DNA from: Cocos nucifera
Lineage: Eukaryota; Streptophyta; Magnoliopsida; Arecales; Arecaceae
Length of the DNA: 64,000 nucleotides
Reading direction: 5' to 3'
Assembly: GCA_006176705.1 (NCBI GenBank)
Contig: QRFJ01000366.1
Span: forward strand, 186,001 to 250,000
Positions 1-10,237 of the stretch are shown here, one piece after another. The notes beneath the pieces are model-generated. The model was not told the DNA's origin, did not search any database, and saw only the letters and a list, made by a program, of their open reading frames with translations. The position numbers and the translations under genes were made by a program. Position 1 is the stretch's first letter; each line of letters starts with the position of its first letter.

Positions 1-1954
1 GAAAATCCATGCATGCCCAAAAAAACATATTTTTAAATGGGCATCAAAAAGTGTGAAAGCCATGTGGATGAGATAGGGTGGTTAAGTGGTTTTCACTTGA
101 ATTCAAAATTCAAGTGGAAGCCTCATCCACTTCCAGCACCCACTCTAGGATATTTGACATGCAGAAGGACTCTCCTTCTGCATGCCCACTCTGAGACTGC
201 ACAAAAATGTGCATGAGAAAATACAAAGGGGGTGTGGGATTTGGATAAAGATGAGAGGGAGTTTCAACAAAACTAGTTGAATTCAAAATTCAACTTGGTT
301 TGAAATGGTCGAACGCTTGGACCAGGTCAAAGAGAGATAAGATAGGGTGCAAATGCCCTCTTCTGCATGAGAAATACTCACGTCAAAATTAGAGATGGGG
401 TGTGGAACAAGGCGGAAAAGTCAAATATGGTGGGCGCTAGGGAGAGTTAGAATTCAAATCTCATTTGACTTGGTCCAAATTGGTTTTAACCAAATCAATT
501 AATTTAAATCAATTAGATCAGGTTAAACTCAATCAAATTAGACTTAACCCAAACTAATTAATTTTTAATTAAATTAAAAATTAATTAGATCTAGCTTCTG
601 ATCAAATTAGGATTAAATCTTCCATAGCGATTATGTCATCTCATGACCTGATCGGGTCAAACCCAATCGAATCCAATTCAATCCAACTTGATCGAATCCT
701 CATTGCTCAATCAAAATAAGCTAATTAGTAATCAAATTGCTTATTAATCTTTCAATAAATATAGAATCCTAATTGGGTGGGTGTCTGGATAATATAGTTC
801 CATCAACATGAAACTCCTGAAGAGTCCCAAACCAGTGGGACTCTTGAACCCGGTGTCCCAAAAGAATGAAACTCGTGATCTTAGAGTCCCCAACCAATGG
901 AACTCTTGATTAGAGAGTTCTAGATAAGTAGAACTCATAGTTTCAATCTAGTGAAACTCTTGGTCATAGAGTTTCAGTCCAGTGGGACTCTTGATCATAG
1001 AGTCCTAGGTCATCAGGACTCATGATCAACAATTAGATCAGGTAAGAACTCCAATTATGTGTGATCCCATAGGTTTGAAACCTAAGCTGGTAGTGCAAGA
1101 ACTAATTTTCTATATCAATTAATGCGACTATCTAGCAATGATACCCGATATCTAGATTGGTCGAAAAGTCATAACACAACAATGACGAACCTATGGCATA
1201 TGATCACCATATAATTCATCCCTTTGATCTTGATGCACAAAGGATGATCTAGGATTTACTGTCAATCCTAAATTTCAACCATAGTATATTTCAAAATTCA
1301 GTATCCATCACATGGACCACCCCGATTGAGGATTTGCTAAATTGAAATACAATGATGCATTTGCTCCAGCACTTAGAGGGATCAATCCCATCTTGACTCA
1401 CGCACTAACTTCATAAGTACTTTATTGCACCTAGTAGCCTTCCGTCACTGAATTAGAAATTCAAATAGTCCGATACCTAAGTGCAATGAGTTTCTTGCAA
1501 GTCACCATGGTGATCTCAGATCTAAGAGATATTTATACCTATATCCTTCGTGAGCAACTCTTGATAGTAGAGAGCTTCACAGTTGGATCACGTTCAGTAA
1601 AATGTATCCCTACACTTCACCTTCATGCCATAATAGCATCTCCATTCTTCTTGGTTATGAGGACAACTAATATTTATAGCATACAACAACCTACACTCAA
1701 TATGTTATCATCCTGAATAATAATGAATCATTTGGTCATGAATTGGTTTTAAGGACTAAATCACAAATCCTTCTTTATCGAGTCTAAATAGTCCTAAGAA
1801 CTTCATCACAAAAAAGTTCATCATAGAAAGATGCACTAAAGTGATTAAATGCTAAAATAATAATTTTATTTATTTATAATAATTTAAGTATATTTACAAA
1901 TCAGCTCAATTATCTACAACCTAGATGATCAGCTTTAGGATACAATTTTCAATA
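1..1954 (-). repeat. 3' LTR of element A, truncated by window edge
   Basis: Matches 7,860-9,783 along its whole length. On the plus strand it ends ...TTTTCAATA, directly before a purine-containing stretch on the sense strand (complement of 1,955-1,969) that serves as polypurine tract. The terminal dinucleotide is decayed (TA for CA). About 835 bp of LTR should lie to the left of the window. Short frames within it are not genes. Confidence 0.92.
793..1027. repeat. Array of ~30-bp quasi-palindromic units in A's 3' LTR
   Basis: About eight head-to-tail units of 27-32 bp, each of the form AGAGTCC...GGACTCTTGAT, so each unit can fold on itself. The equivalent array in the 5' LTR lies at about 8,625-8,870. 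The 3' LTR appears to have one extra unit near 941-968. Such arrays in LTRs often act as enhancers in other plant retrotransposons; here that role is only inferred. Confidence 0.75.
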
Positions 1955-1967
1955 ACTCTCACTAAGA

Positions 1968-2504
1968 CTAAAGCCACTCAAAACAGTATCGAATATCCAT
2001 CTTTCATTTGTGATTGTCGAACTCTTTAATTTTGAGAGTCTTAGTAAAGGGGTCGGCTATGTTCTCCTTTCTATCAATCTTTTGAAGCTCAACGTCACTT
2101 CATTCCATAATCTCTCATACAAGATGGTAGCAATGCAGAATATGCTTAGGGTGTTGATGTGCCTTCGGCTCCTTCACTTGAGCTATGTCTTCAGTGTTGT
2201 CACAGTATAGCAGAACTGGACCATCCAAGGAGGATGTCACTCCCAGCTCGTTGATGAACTTTTATAGCCATATAGCTTTCTTCGCAGCATCAGATGCCAT
2301 GACATACTCCATCTCGCACATAGAATCGGCCATAGTGTGCTGCTTGAAACTCTTCCAACAGATCGCTCCATCGTTCAGGATAAACACATAACCTAATACA
2401 CTCTTACTATTATCATGATCTGATTGAAAACTAAAATTAGTGTATCCCATAAGTTTTAAGTCAGCATCTTTATAGATGAGCCACTGGTCTTTGGTATTTC
2501 TCAA
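1968..2504 (-). pseudogene. RNase H domain of element A (broken)
   Basis: Copia RNase H, which removes the RNA strand during reverse transcription. Visible landmarks on the minus strand are a GYTNFSF block, the SVLGYVFILNDGAICWKS block, a MADS-EMEYV-ASDAAKKAIWL block (canonical EAEY is changed to EMEY) and, after a frameshift near 2,260, an EFDNH...KMDIRYCFEWL tail ending at the stop at 1,968. An extra in-frame TGA lies in the tail. The end of the gene abuts the polypurine tract and 3' LTR. Domain identity is secure; it cannot yield a whole protein. Confidence 0.85.
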
Positions 2505-3638
2505 ATACTTTAGGATTATCTTTATAACTTTTCAGTGTTTCTCACCTGGATCAGACTGGTATCTGTTCACTATCCCTAGTGAGTATGCCACATCTGGTCT
2601 CATACATGTCATGGTATACATAATAGAATCCACAACTGAAGCATATGATATTCTACTCAAAAGCTCGCTCTTTTGAGTTGTTGGATAATTTCTCTTCAAA
2701 AGAGAAATTTCATGGCCTATTGAAAGATAGCTCTTCTTGGAATTTTCCATACTAAACCTTTTCAGCACGGTATTGATGTACATGGATTGGGACAACCCAA
2801 GCAATGTTTTAGATATATCCTTATAGATCTTCATCTCTAAGATGTAGGATGCTTCTCTCAAATCCTTCATAGAGAATTATGATGACAGCCAAACCTTTAT
2901 TCTTTGTAGAGCAGGGATATCATTTTCGATTAAGAGAATATTATGCACATACAAAACAAGAAATATGACTATAGAATCATTAGCCCACTTATAGATGCAG
3001 GGTTCTTCTTCATTCTTAATAAAGCTATACATTCTAATCACCTTATCAAAATGCATGTTCCAACTTCGAGATGCCTACTTCAATCCATACATGGATCTCT
3101 AAAGCTTGCATACCTTGGACTCGTCTGTGGATGTGAAACCCTCAAGTTGTATCATATACACCTCTTCATCCAGCTCTTCATTCAGAAAAGCTATCTTTAC
3201 ATCCATTTGCTAGATCTCATAGTCTAGGTATGCCACTATCGCAAGCATGATCTGAATGAATTTAAGCATTGCCACCAGGGAAAACATCTCATTATAGTCA
3301 ATACCATAATGTTGACGATATCCCTTGGCAGCCAGATAGACTTTATAGATCTCCATCTTCTCGTCTGTGCCTCTTTTTCTTTTAAAAATTTACTTACATC
3401 TAATGGATTTTATCCTTTCAGGTGGATCAACTAGTTTCCAATGGATTTTGGATTTCATGGCTTTTAGCCATTTATCGGAGTCAGATCTCTACATGGCATC
3501 CATGTAGGTGATCGGATTCTCATCGTTCTCATCAAGTTCAATAAGATCACCATTTCAAACTAAGAAATCATAGTATCTATCCAACTGATGTGATACTCTA
3601 CTAGATCTCCTTGGTGCCTCTTCAACAGGCTTTAAGTT
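2505..3638 (-). pseudogene. Reverse transcriptase domain of element A, catalytic motif YVHN
   Basis: Copia reverse transcriptase. The carboxy half is open from 2,870 to 2,532 (KDLREASYILEMKIYKD...ISYASVVDSIMYTMTCMRPDVAYS). The sense strand of 2,940-2,951 reads YVHN where related copies B, C and H have YVDD, so both catalytic aspartates are lost (GAT to CAT and AAT). The amino half (WTLVD, GCKWIF-like, VYLAAKGYRQHYGIDYN-like blocks) is recognisable between about 3,560 and 2,960 but is broken by stops. Polymerase function is excluded. Confidence 0.85.
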
Positions 3639-4643
3639 TTATCTTATCAAATCTAGTTCTGCAGGTTCACTAGAATGTATTGGTTCTTCCACCTGTCGAA
3701 CTTTACTAAGCTCAACATTAGAGGCAACTACTCCTTCCATAAGAAACTTCTTTTCTAAAAAGACTATCCTATTACTGATGAACACCTTTTGTTCTTCAGT
3801 AAGGTAGAAGTAATAATCCTTAGTTTTCTTAGGATACCCTATAAACAAGCATTTATCGGACCGAGGTCCATGCTTTTCTGGTTACAAATATTTTACATAA
3901 GCTAGACATCTCCAAACCTTAAGGTGAGAGAATATTGGCCTACGCCCAGTCCATATCTTATATGGAGTCTTTGTGATAGAGTTGCTTGGAATATTGTTCA
4001 AAATAAAACAAGCAGTCTCGAGTGCATACCCTAAGAAAGAAATAGGCAGACTTGTAAATTTCATCATGGACCGAACCATGTCCAACAGGATTTGATTCCT
4101 CCTTTTAGATACACCATTATATTGTGGTGTTTCAGAAGAGGTCCATTATGAGAGAATCCCATTCTCTCCTAAATATGTCAAAAACTTATTGGGGAGATAT
4201 TCACCTTTTTAGTCAAATCGAAGAGTTTTAATACTCTTCTTAAGTTATTTTTCTACCTTATTACGATATCATTTGAACATTTCAAATGAATCAGATTTAC
4301 TTTTTATAAGATAGACATAACCATACCTATATAGGTTGTCAGTAAATGTAATGAAGTAATAGAAACCACCTCCAGCATATGTGTTCATAGGTCCACATAC
4401 ATCAGTATGTACTAGACCCAGAAGCTTAGTGGCTTGTTCACCTTTTCTAGTAAAAGATGATTTGATCATCTTACCAAGAAGACAGGTCTCATAGATATTC
4501 AATGATTCACAATCATTAATGTCAAGAATATGCTCCTTGACTAACCTGTTGATCATGTTCTTGTATATATGATCGAGCCTATAGTGCCAAAGATAAGCGT
4601 TAGTGACATTATCTAGTTTTGGACATTTATTCAATGTATACAT
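3639..4643 (-). pseudogene. Integrase domain of element A
   Basis: Copia integrase, which inserts the cDNA into the genome. On the minus strand 4,643-4,269 shows the zinc-binding part (LWHYRLDH, then ETCLLGKM, with one Cys of the usual C-x2-C pair changed), the first catalytic Asp in HTDVCGP and a FITFTDNLYRYGYVYL block. The second Asp survives in a decayed RFD-KGEYL context near 4,215, after a frameshift. The carboxy end (DMVRSMMKF, ILNNIPS, KTPYKIWTGRRP; 4,085-3,882) and the GYPKKTKDYYFY segment (3,848-3,639) are in separate frames. Confidence 0.87.
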
Positions 4644-5030
4644 TACACTAATAGACTGTGATACTATATAAATGACATTTCTTAATTATCCTTACATTAT
4701 TGTGACATCATTCATAATGATATCGCAACAATATCCCTTTATTGATAAACTATAACCATCCTGGGTCAAAAGTCCAACGGATATTATGTTCATCATAAAA
4801 GATGGGCAAGAGTGATAGTCACTTAAAATGACATTATAATTTTTGAAAATGAGCTCAAGAGTCCCCAATGCTAAGACTGAAATATTTCTTCCATCCCCAA
4901 TATTCAAAAATCTATCACCATCCTCAAACTTTCTACTAATTTAAAGTCCATGCAATAAATTGCATATATGTACTGAACTTTCGATATCTAATACCGAGGT
5001 AAATGTATCACAAATTGTAAAATTGCAAGA
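4644..5030 (-). pseudogene. Protease remnant and pre-integrase spacer of element A
   Basis: Copia aspartic protease normally has D-T/S-G at its active site. Here the sense strand of 4,980-4,988 encodes D-I-E, followed by SSVHICN, which is the normal context of the motif. Downstream, 4,907-4,692 is open and carries the usual NIGDGRNISVLALGTLEL and MMNIISVGLLTQDGYS blocks of the protease/pre-integrase region. With Gly replaced by Glu the protease should be inactive. B has the same D-I-E. Confidence 0.75.
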
Positions 5031-5213
5031 TATTATCATATAACACCCTTGCCCAGCAACATCTTGCTAGTTATCTCTGTTCAGTCTATTTGAGTCAAGA
5101 GGACCATTTCTCTTTAGGTCTGCCTGATTAGGGTCAACACTAGACTTCTTGTAATTAGGTCCTAAATGCTTGCCACTGTTCAATAGTGAATGGAGTGAAC
5201 TTACACTAGCCAT
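5031..5213 (-). pseudogene. Residual gag of element A (core deleted)
   Basis: Starts at the ATG at 5,213 (MASVSSLHSLLNSGKHLGPNY), matching the B gag start at 20,025. After about 21 residues it jumps to a lysine-rich linker and the spacer before protease (NRLNRDN...VAGQGCYMI). The whole capsid-like core and the zinc knuckle, about 0.6-0.7 kb in B, are missing. The start is supported by the predicted splice acceptor at 5,223. Any particle made by this copy would need gag supplied by another element. Confidence 0.8.
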
Positions 5214-5222
5214 TCTATTTAT

Positions 5223-6185
5223 CTAAAAGAAAATATGAAATCTTATTAGTACTCAAATTATTTAAATCCTAAAGATTTGGACTTTAGTCTTAAGGTCCTC
5301 CCACTATTTTTATCAAATTGATAGCCTCTACCTCTAATTCGAGAAATTACACTAACTCTATAGTGGGTACTGAAATCCACATAGACTACAGACGGGCCCG
5401 AGGAAAGCTCTGGCTAATCCATGTGCATCTACAGGTAGGTCCATAATCAATTATTTTTCTAAATAATTTTTCGTATTTAGATTTTGCCCTAGATGCCAAA
5501 TCAGTAGGCTATGGCCTCCACTGAAAAGATTTAGGTTCCATCATTAACATGATTGACTTCGGTGCATCAAACCAATGATAACCAGGCTCGAGGAAAGCTT
5601 TGGATAATCTGATCATCATTAAGAGAGTGCGACCTAATCATCATATGATGGATAGTAATTCTAATATCCAGATGAACATTAGGTATAAGGCACCTCCAAT
5701 GTCCTTCTAGAAAATTACACTCATTACTATTCATCTTAATATGAGGCTTTAACTCAGTTATCCCCATAACTTAGTCATTTTAAGGACCTAATAATTTAGA
5801 GAATTTAGCTTACTTATGATTAAAGGATAGAAAGGACATGGATCAATTTTTTTCACTGACTTCACCAAGTCAAATCCTCCCACTAACTTCACTAAGTCAA
5901 TAGATTAGGATTAGGATCAATTTAGGTCCATGGGCACCTAATTAAATCTTATTGATCGAAATCAATAAAATTGATTCCTAGTGACATGGGTCAGCTCGAA
6001 TCACTAATAAAACTGATTCCTAGTGACATGGGTCAGCTCGAATCACTAAGTCATCTAATCAAATCCTAATCGATCATGTCGGCCAAGTAAGATCAGTGGA
6101 AGGAATATGCCATTAACTTATCAAAGATCGAATTAGTGCGAGTAGATCCCAATTAAAAACTACTAGTCTAGACTGTCAAACTTAC
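5223..6185 (-). other. Predicted leader intron of element A
   Basis: Donor AAG|GTAAGT at 6,185 and acceptor ATTTTCTTTTAG at 5,223 enclose 963 nt. TACTAAT, a textbook branch-point sequence, lies about 22 nt before the acceptor. The gag ATG is 10 nt downstream. The same arrangement at the same place in B, C, G and H is the main support; no transcript evidence is available here. Confidence 0.6.
5965..6048. repeat. 42-bp tandem duplication in A leader
   Basis: Two adjacent 42-bp units (5,965-6,006 and 6,007-6,048) differing at a single base (ATTG/ACTG). B's leader has only one comparable copy, so this looks like a recent local duplication, perhaps replication slippage. No function suggested. Confidence 0.9.
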
Positions 6186-6802
6186 CTTAGATACTAATCG
6201 GTTAATTAGGTTTAATTTGATCAACCTAGCAATTTTGGGCTTAACTGCATAGCCATGAATCAAGTCCATCTTGATCTAGTTAAAGACATGGACTCATTCA
6301 ACTACAACTATTGGAGTTGATTCTAGAGTGTCCTTGATCTAATCTAATACAATAGTTGATTAGATTTGATCAATAACTCTAGATTAATCCATTCTTTAAC
6401 TAATCTTAGGTCTAACCTAATTTAATGGACCTAATTCATCTAACCCTGTAACCCATAGCTTATCCATGTGTCTTAGAATCTTTAATTCATAATTCTAGAT
6501 TCTATAAGGAAAACTTAATTCTTTTAATTAAGTTTTTAGGCTGATGGATCGGGGTTCGATATTTTAAAAATAATTTTTAAATTTTATAAGATTTTATTTT
6601 TTATTTTTCAAATGGATCGACTCATTTCAAAAATGGGTCGGCTCATTTCTCAAATAGCAACCTATTGCTAGTTTTGAACAAAAAATCAAGCATAATAAAA
6701 ATTAAACCATGAATTATCTTTTAGATCTAATCTAAACATATTTATGTTTAACTTTTTGATTGAAATAATTTTAATCATAAAAATTCTTTCATTGTTCATC
6801 TT

Positions 6803-6919
6803 AATGAATGAGTTTATGGTGGCACCCTACCGCCATAAGGGATCCCCACTGAATGGGAGGAGATGGCATTTAAACGATACTTATCCTTTATGATCAGATG
6901 GCTTGGTGGCTCATTCATT
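6803..6919 (-). ncRNA. Leader stem domain, element A version
   Basis: Closed by a perfect 10-bp inverted repeat AATGAATGAG / CTCATTCATT (6,803-6,812 and 6,910-6,919). Inside is a 10-bp arm pair (6,834-6,843 with 6,883-6,892, one mismatch) and an apical hairpin CCCAC-TGA-ATGGG (6,845-6,857). Sequence between the arms is alignable to the domains in G, H and I, but the arms differ while remaining complementary. It lies upstream of the predicted intron, so it would stay in spliced RNA. Confidence 0.6.
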
Positions 6920-7011
6920 CTTGATTACTAAGTTATCTAAATCTAAAATATATCATATATATAGGCATTTAATTTTTTTAATTGCATATTGAAATATGTC
7001 AAGCAATCCTT

Positions 7012-7023
7012 GCTCTGATTCCA
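7012..7023 (-). promoter_or_regulatory. Primer-binding site of element A
   Basis: Sense strand TGGAATCAGAGC, one base off the plant copia consensus TGGTATCAGAGC that pairs with the 3' end of initiator Met-tRNA. It sits one base inside the LTR end at 7,025, which fixes element orientation. Confidence 0.88.
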
Positions 7024-7024
7024 T

Positions 7025-9783
7025 TGAAGAAAATTGAGTAGGGTTTAGGCATGCTTTTCGAAAACTTTTTTGAATTAATTATAGAAAAAGCTAAAATTAA
7101 TCTAATATTAATTCTACAGCATGCATTGAACATATCAAAAAATTTTATTCAAGATCTAGACATGCTAATATGTAATTTAAAAATTTAAATTGGATCGATC
7201 AGCAAATCATATTTGCTGACCGATTCGAGTTCAAAACTCGATACCTGTGCACGGATAGTTGATCTCCATAATCTAAATCTACTAGAAGAAGCTGTGGTGT
7301 CATGCTATAGCTACACACTTGTCCAACCTCTATAGTTCGTCCATACAAAGCTCTTGGTTCTGACCAGCTCCAGCAAAGTGCTAGCTCCTCACCGGGGCCT
7401 TCGACGGTTGATCTCGATCGATCCAATTAATCATCTTTTTTCTGATCTCTTGAATACTCTAGAAAATCAAAACTTGCTTTTCATAGGATGATGAGATGGT
7501 GTTTCAAATTTAGTGGCAATCCGATGCTCACAGCACTTGATCTCTCCATCCGAACCTAGGATCCCAACCCTAGGGTTTTTCACTCACCGAAAATCCTGAT
7601 GCTCGAAAACTCTCTCACACTCTCTCTCTTTGGAATTTTCCCATAAAATAAATTTTCATAGGAGAATGACACTCGTATGTGCCATACACCCACCCCTAAA
7701 AAAAATTGAATGGGCGTCCAAAGAGAAACAAAAGAGGAAAGGCATAAGAAAAGAAATCTAGCGAAGGAAGCCCCTGTTTGACTTTTCCACCCCAGATGGA
7801 TGCACCCCACTCTGATTTTCTCTCTCTAAGAAACCTTTCTCACCACTTTTAACTTTCTCATGAAAACCTATTCATGCCCATAAGAAACATATTTTTAAAT
7901 GGGCATCAAAAAGTGTGAGAGCCATGTGGATGAGATAAGGTGGTTAAGTGGTTTCCACTTGAATTCAAAATTCAAGTGAAAGCCTCATCTACTTCCAGTG
8001 CCCGCTCTAGGGTATTTGATGCATAGAAGGACTCTCCTTTTATGCACTCACTTTGAGAATGCACAAAAATGTGCATGAGAAAATACAAAGGGGGCATGGG
8101 ATTTGGATAAAGATGAGATGGAGTTTCAACAAAACTAGTTGAATTCAAAATTCAACTAGGTTTGAACTGGTCCAATGCTTGGATCAAGTCAAAGAGAGAT
8201 AAGAGAAGGCACAAACACCCTTTTCTGTATGAGAAATGCTCACATAGAAATTAGAGATGGGGAATGGAACAAGGTGGAAATGTTAAATATAGTGGGTGCT
8301 AGGGAGAGTGTGAATTCAAATCTCATTTGACTTGATCCAAATTGGTTTCAACCAAATCAATTAATTTAAACCAATTAGATCAGGTTAAATCCAACAAAAT
8401 TAGGCTTAACCCAAATTAATTAATTCCTAATCAAATTAAAAATTAATTAGGTCTAGCCCCTAATCAAATTAGGATTAAATCTCCCATAGCGATTATGTTA
8501 TCTAATGACCTGATCGGGTCAAACCCAATCGAATCTAATTCAATCGAACTTGATTGAATTCTCATTACTCAATCAAATTAAGCTAATCAATAATTAAATT
8601 ACTAATTAATTCTCTAATAATGATAGAGTCCCAATCGGATGGGTGTTTGGGCAATAGAGTCCCATCAACATGAAACTCCTAAAGAGTCTCAAACCAATGG
8701 GACTCTTGAACCCAGTGTCCTAAATGAATGAAACTCACGATCTTAGAGTTCTAGACCAGTGAGACTCCTGATTAGAGAGTCCTAGATAAGTAGGACTCAG
8801 AGTTCTAGTTCAGTGGGACTCTTGACCATTGAGTCCTAGGTCATTAGGACTCATGATCAGCCATCAGATCAGGAAGAAACTCCTATTGTATGTGAACCTA
8901 TAGGTTCAAATCCTAAGCTGGTAGCACAAGAACTAATTTTTTATACCAATTGATGTGACTATCTAGCAATGAAACCCAATATCCGGATAGGTCAAAAAGT
9001 TGCAATGCAATAATAACGAATCTATGGTATATGATTATCGTATAATTCATCTTCTTGACCTTGATGCTCAAAGGATGATCTAGAATTTACTATCAATCCT
9101 AAAATTCATCCATAGTGTATTTCAAAATTCAATGTCTATCACATGGATCACCCCGATCGAGGATTTGCTAAATTGAAATACAGTGATGCACTTGCTCCAA
9201 CACTTGGAGGGGTCAATCCCATCTTGACTCACGCACCGACTTTACAAGTACTTGACTGCATCCAGTAGCCTTCCATCACTAAATTAAAAATTTAGATAGT
9301 CTGATACCTAAGTGCAGTGAGTTGCTTGCAAGTTACCATGATGATCTCAGGTTTAAGGAATATTTATACCCATATCCTTTGCAAGCAACTCTTCATAGTA
9401 GAGAGCTCCACAGTTGGATCACGTTCAGTAAAATGTATCCCTATACTTCATCTGCATGCCATAACAGTATCTCCATACTTCTTGGTTAAGAGGACAATTA
9501 ACACTTATGGCACATAATGACCTACACTCGATACATTATTGTCTTGGGTAAAAATGAATCATTTAGTTGTGAACTGATTTTAAGGACTAAATGATAAATC
9601 CTTTTTTGTCGAGTCTAAATAGTCCTAAAGACTTCATCACTAAAGAGTTCATTACAGAAAGATGCATGAAAGTGATGAATGCCAAAATAATAATATTTTT
9701 TATCTATAATAATTCAAGTATTTTACAAATCAGCTCAACCATTTATAACCTAGATGATTGGCTTTAGAATATAATTTTCAATA
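7025..9783 (-). repeat. 5' LTR of element A (2,759 bp)
   Basis: Bounded on the left by TGAAGAAAATT next to the primer-binding site and on the right by ...TTTTCAATA (decayed terminal dinucleotide). Its right 1.9 kb aligns with 1-1,954. It contains the quasi-palindromic array at about 8,625-8,870. Open frames such as 7,199-7,426 and 7,580-7,810 are not conserved in other LTRs and are not called as genes. Confidence 0.9.
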
Positions 9784-10237
9784 GAAAAAACTTCGGGTGG
9801 TAGTTTTAACTTACTATTTGAAGATGAAGTTTTCGATAGGATATGGGGTTGGAGAGGTTAGAGGACATCAAGCTTTAGCGTGACACTACTACACCATTGC
9901 CCTACAAGAAGGAAAGAAAATAGAGCCCTATCCAGTAGATGGACTTGATGCCCACGATGACTTGACTAAAGAACGAGGGGAATCTATTGATGACTTTGTT
10001 GTGGTTTCACTAAATGATGAAAATAAAGATCATACTATCCAAATTGGCTCCAACTTGAGAGGAGAAGTCAGAAAGCAGCTCGTTGTCTTCTTGCAGAGGA
10101 ATGCTGGCATTTTTGCTTGGAAACCTGCAGATATGTCCTAGATCGATGCTGAAGTGATCGAACATCGCCTGGGTGTAGGTCTCAAATGTCAGCCAGTAAA
10201 ACAATAGAAGTGCAGCTTTATACCAGAGCAATAGAAG
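9784..10237 (+). pseudogene. Ty3/gypsy polyprotein fragment between protease and RT
   Basis: A plus-strand frame from about 9,930 reads PYPVDGLDAHDDLT...IDDFVVVSLNDENKDHTIQIGSNL, then VRKQLVVFLQRNAGIFAWKPADMS and IDAEVIEHRLGVG...PVKQ-KCSFIPEQ, with TAG stops inside. This is the conserved linker of plant Ty3/gypsy pol just before reverse transcriptase (FAW...DMPGI, H.L, PV.QK.R.F.PE). Both flanks are cut: A ends at 9,783 and C's LTR starts at 10,238. It is the oldest layer visible in the window. Confidence 0.8.

Larger units (their letters stand above)
5214..7011 (-). other. 5' leader of element A (non-coding)
   Basis: About 1.8 kb between the primer-binding site and gag with no gene. It holds, in sense order, a stem domain (6,919-6,803), a predicted donor (CTAAG|GTAAGTTTG, GT at 6,185-6,184), a 42-bp tandem duplication (5,965-6,048), a branch-point-like TACTAAT near 5,250 and an acceptor TTTTCTTTTAG ending at 5,223. 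Much of the rest resembles leaders of B, C, G and H. Confidence 0.8.
1..9783 (-). mobile_element. Element A: Ty1/copia LTR retrotransposon, family 1, left end off-window
   Basis: On the minus strand the order is 5' LTR (7,025-9,783), primer-binding site, leader, a shortened gag, protease remnant, integrase, reverse transcriptase, RNase H and 3' LTR (1-1,954, cut by the window edge). The two LTRs match from base 1 / 7,860 onwards. Integrase precedes reverse transcriptase, which is the Ty1/copia order. The base run after 9,783 (GAAAA) would be the right target-site copy; the left copy is outside the window. Proteins match B and C most closely, but the leader carries a stem domain otherwise seen only in family 2. 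The gag core is deleted and the polymerase motif is mutated, so the copy is dead. Confidence 0.92.

Noticed and set aside
793..1027. CRISPR-like array
   Set aside because: Units are quasi-palindromic and adjacent with no unique spacers, inside a eukaryotic LTR; no cas-like genes.
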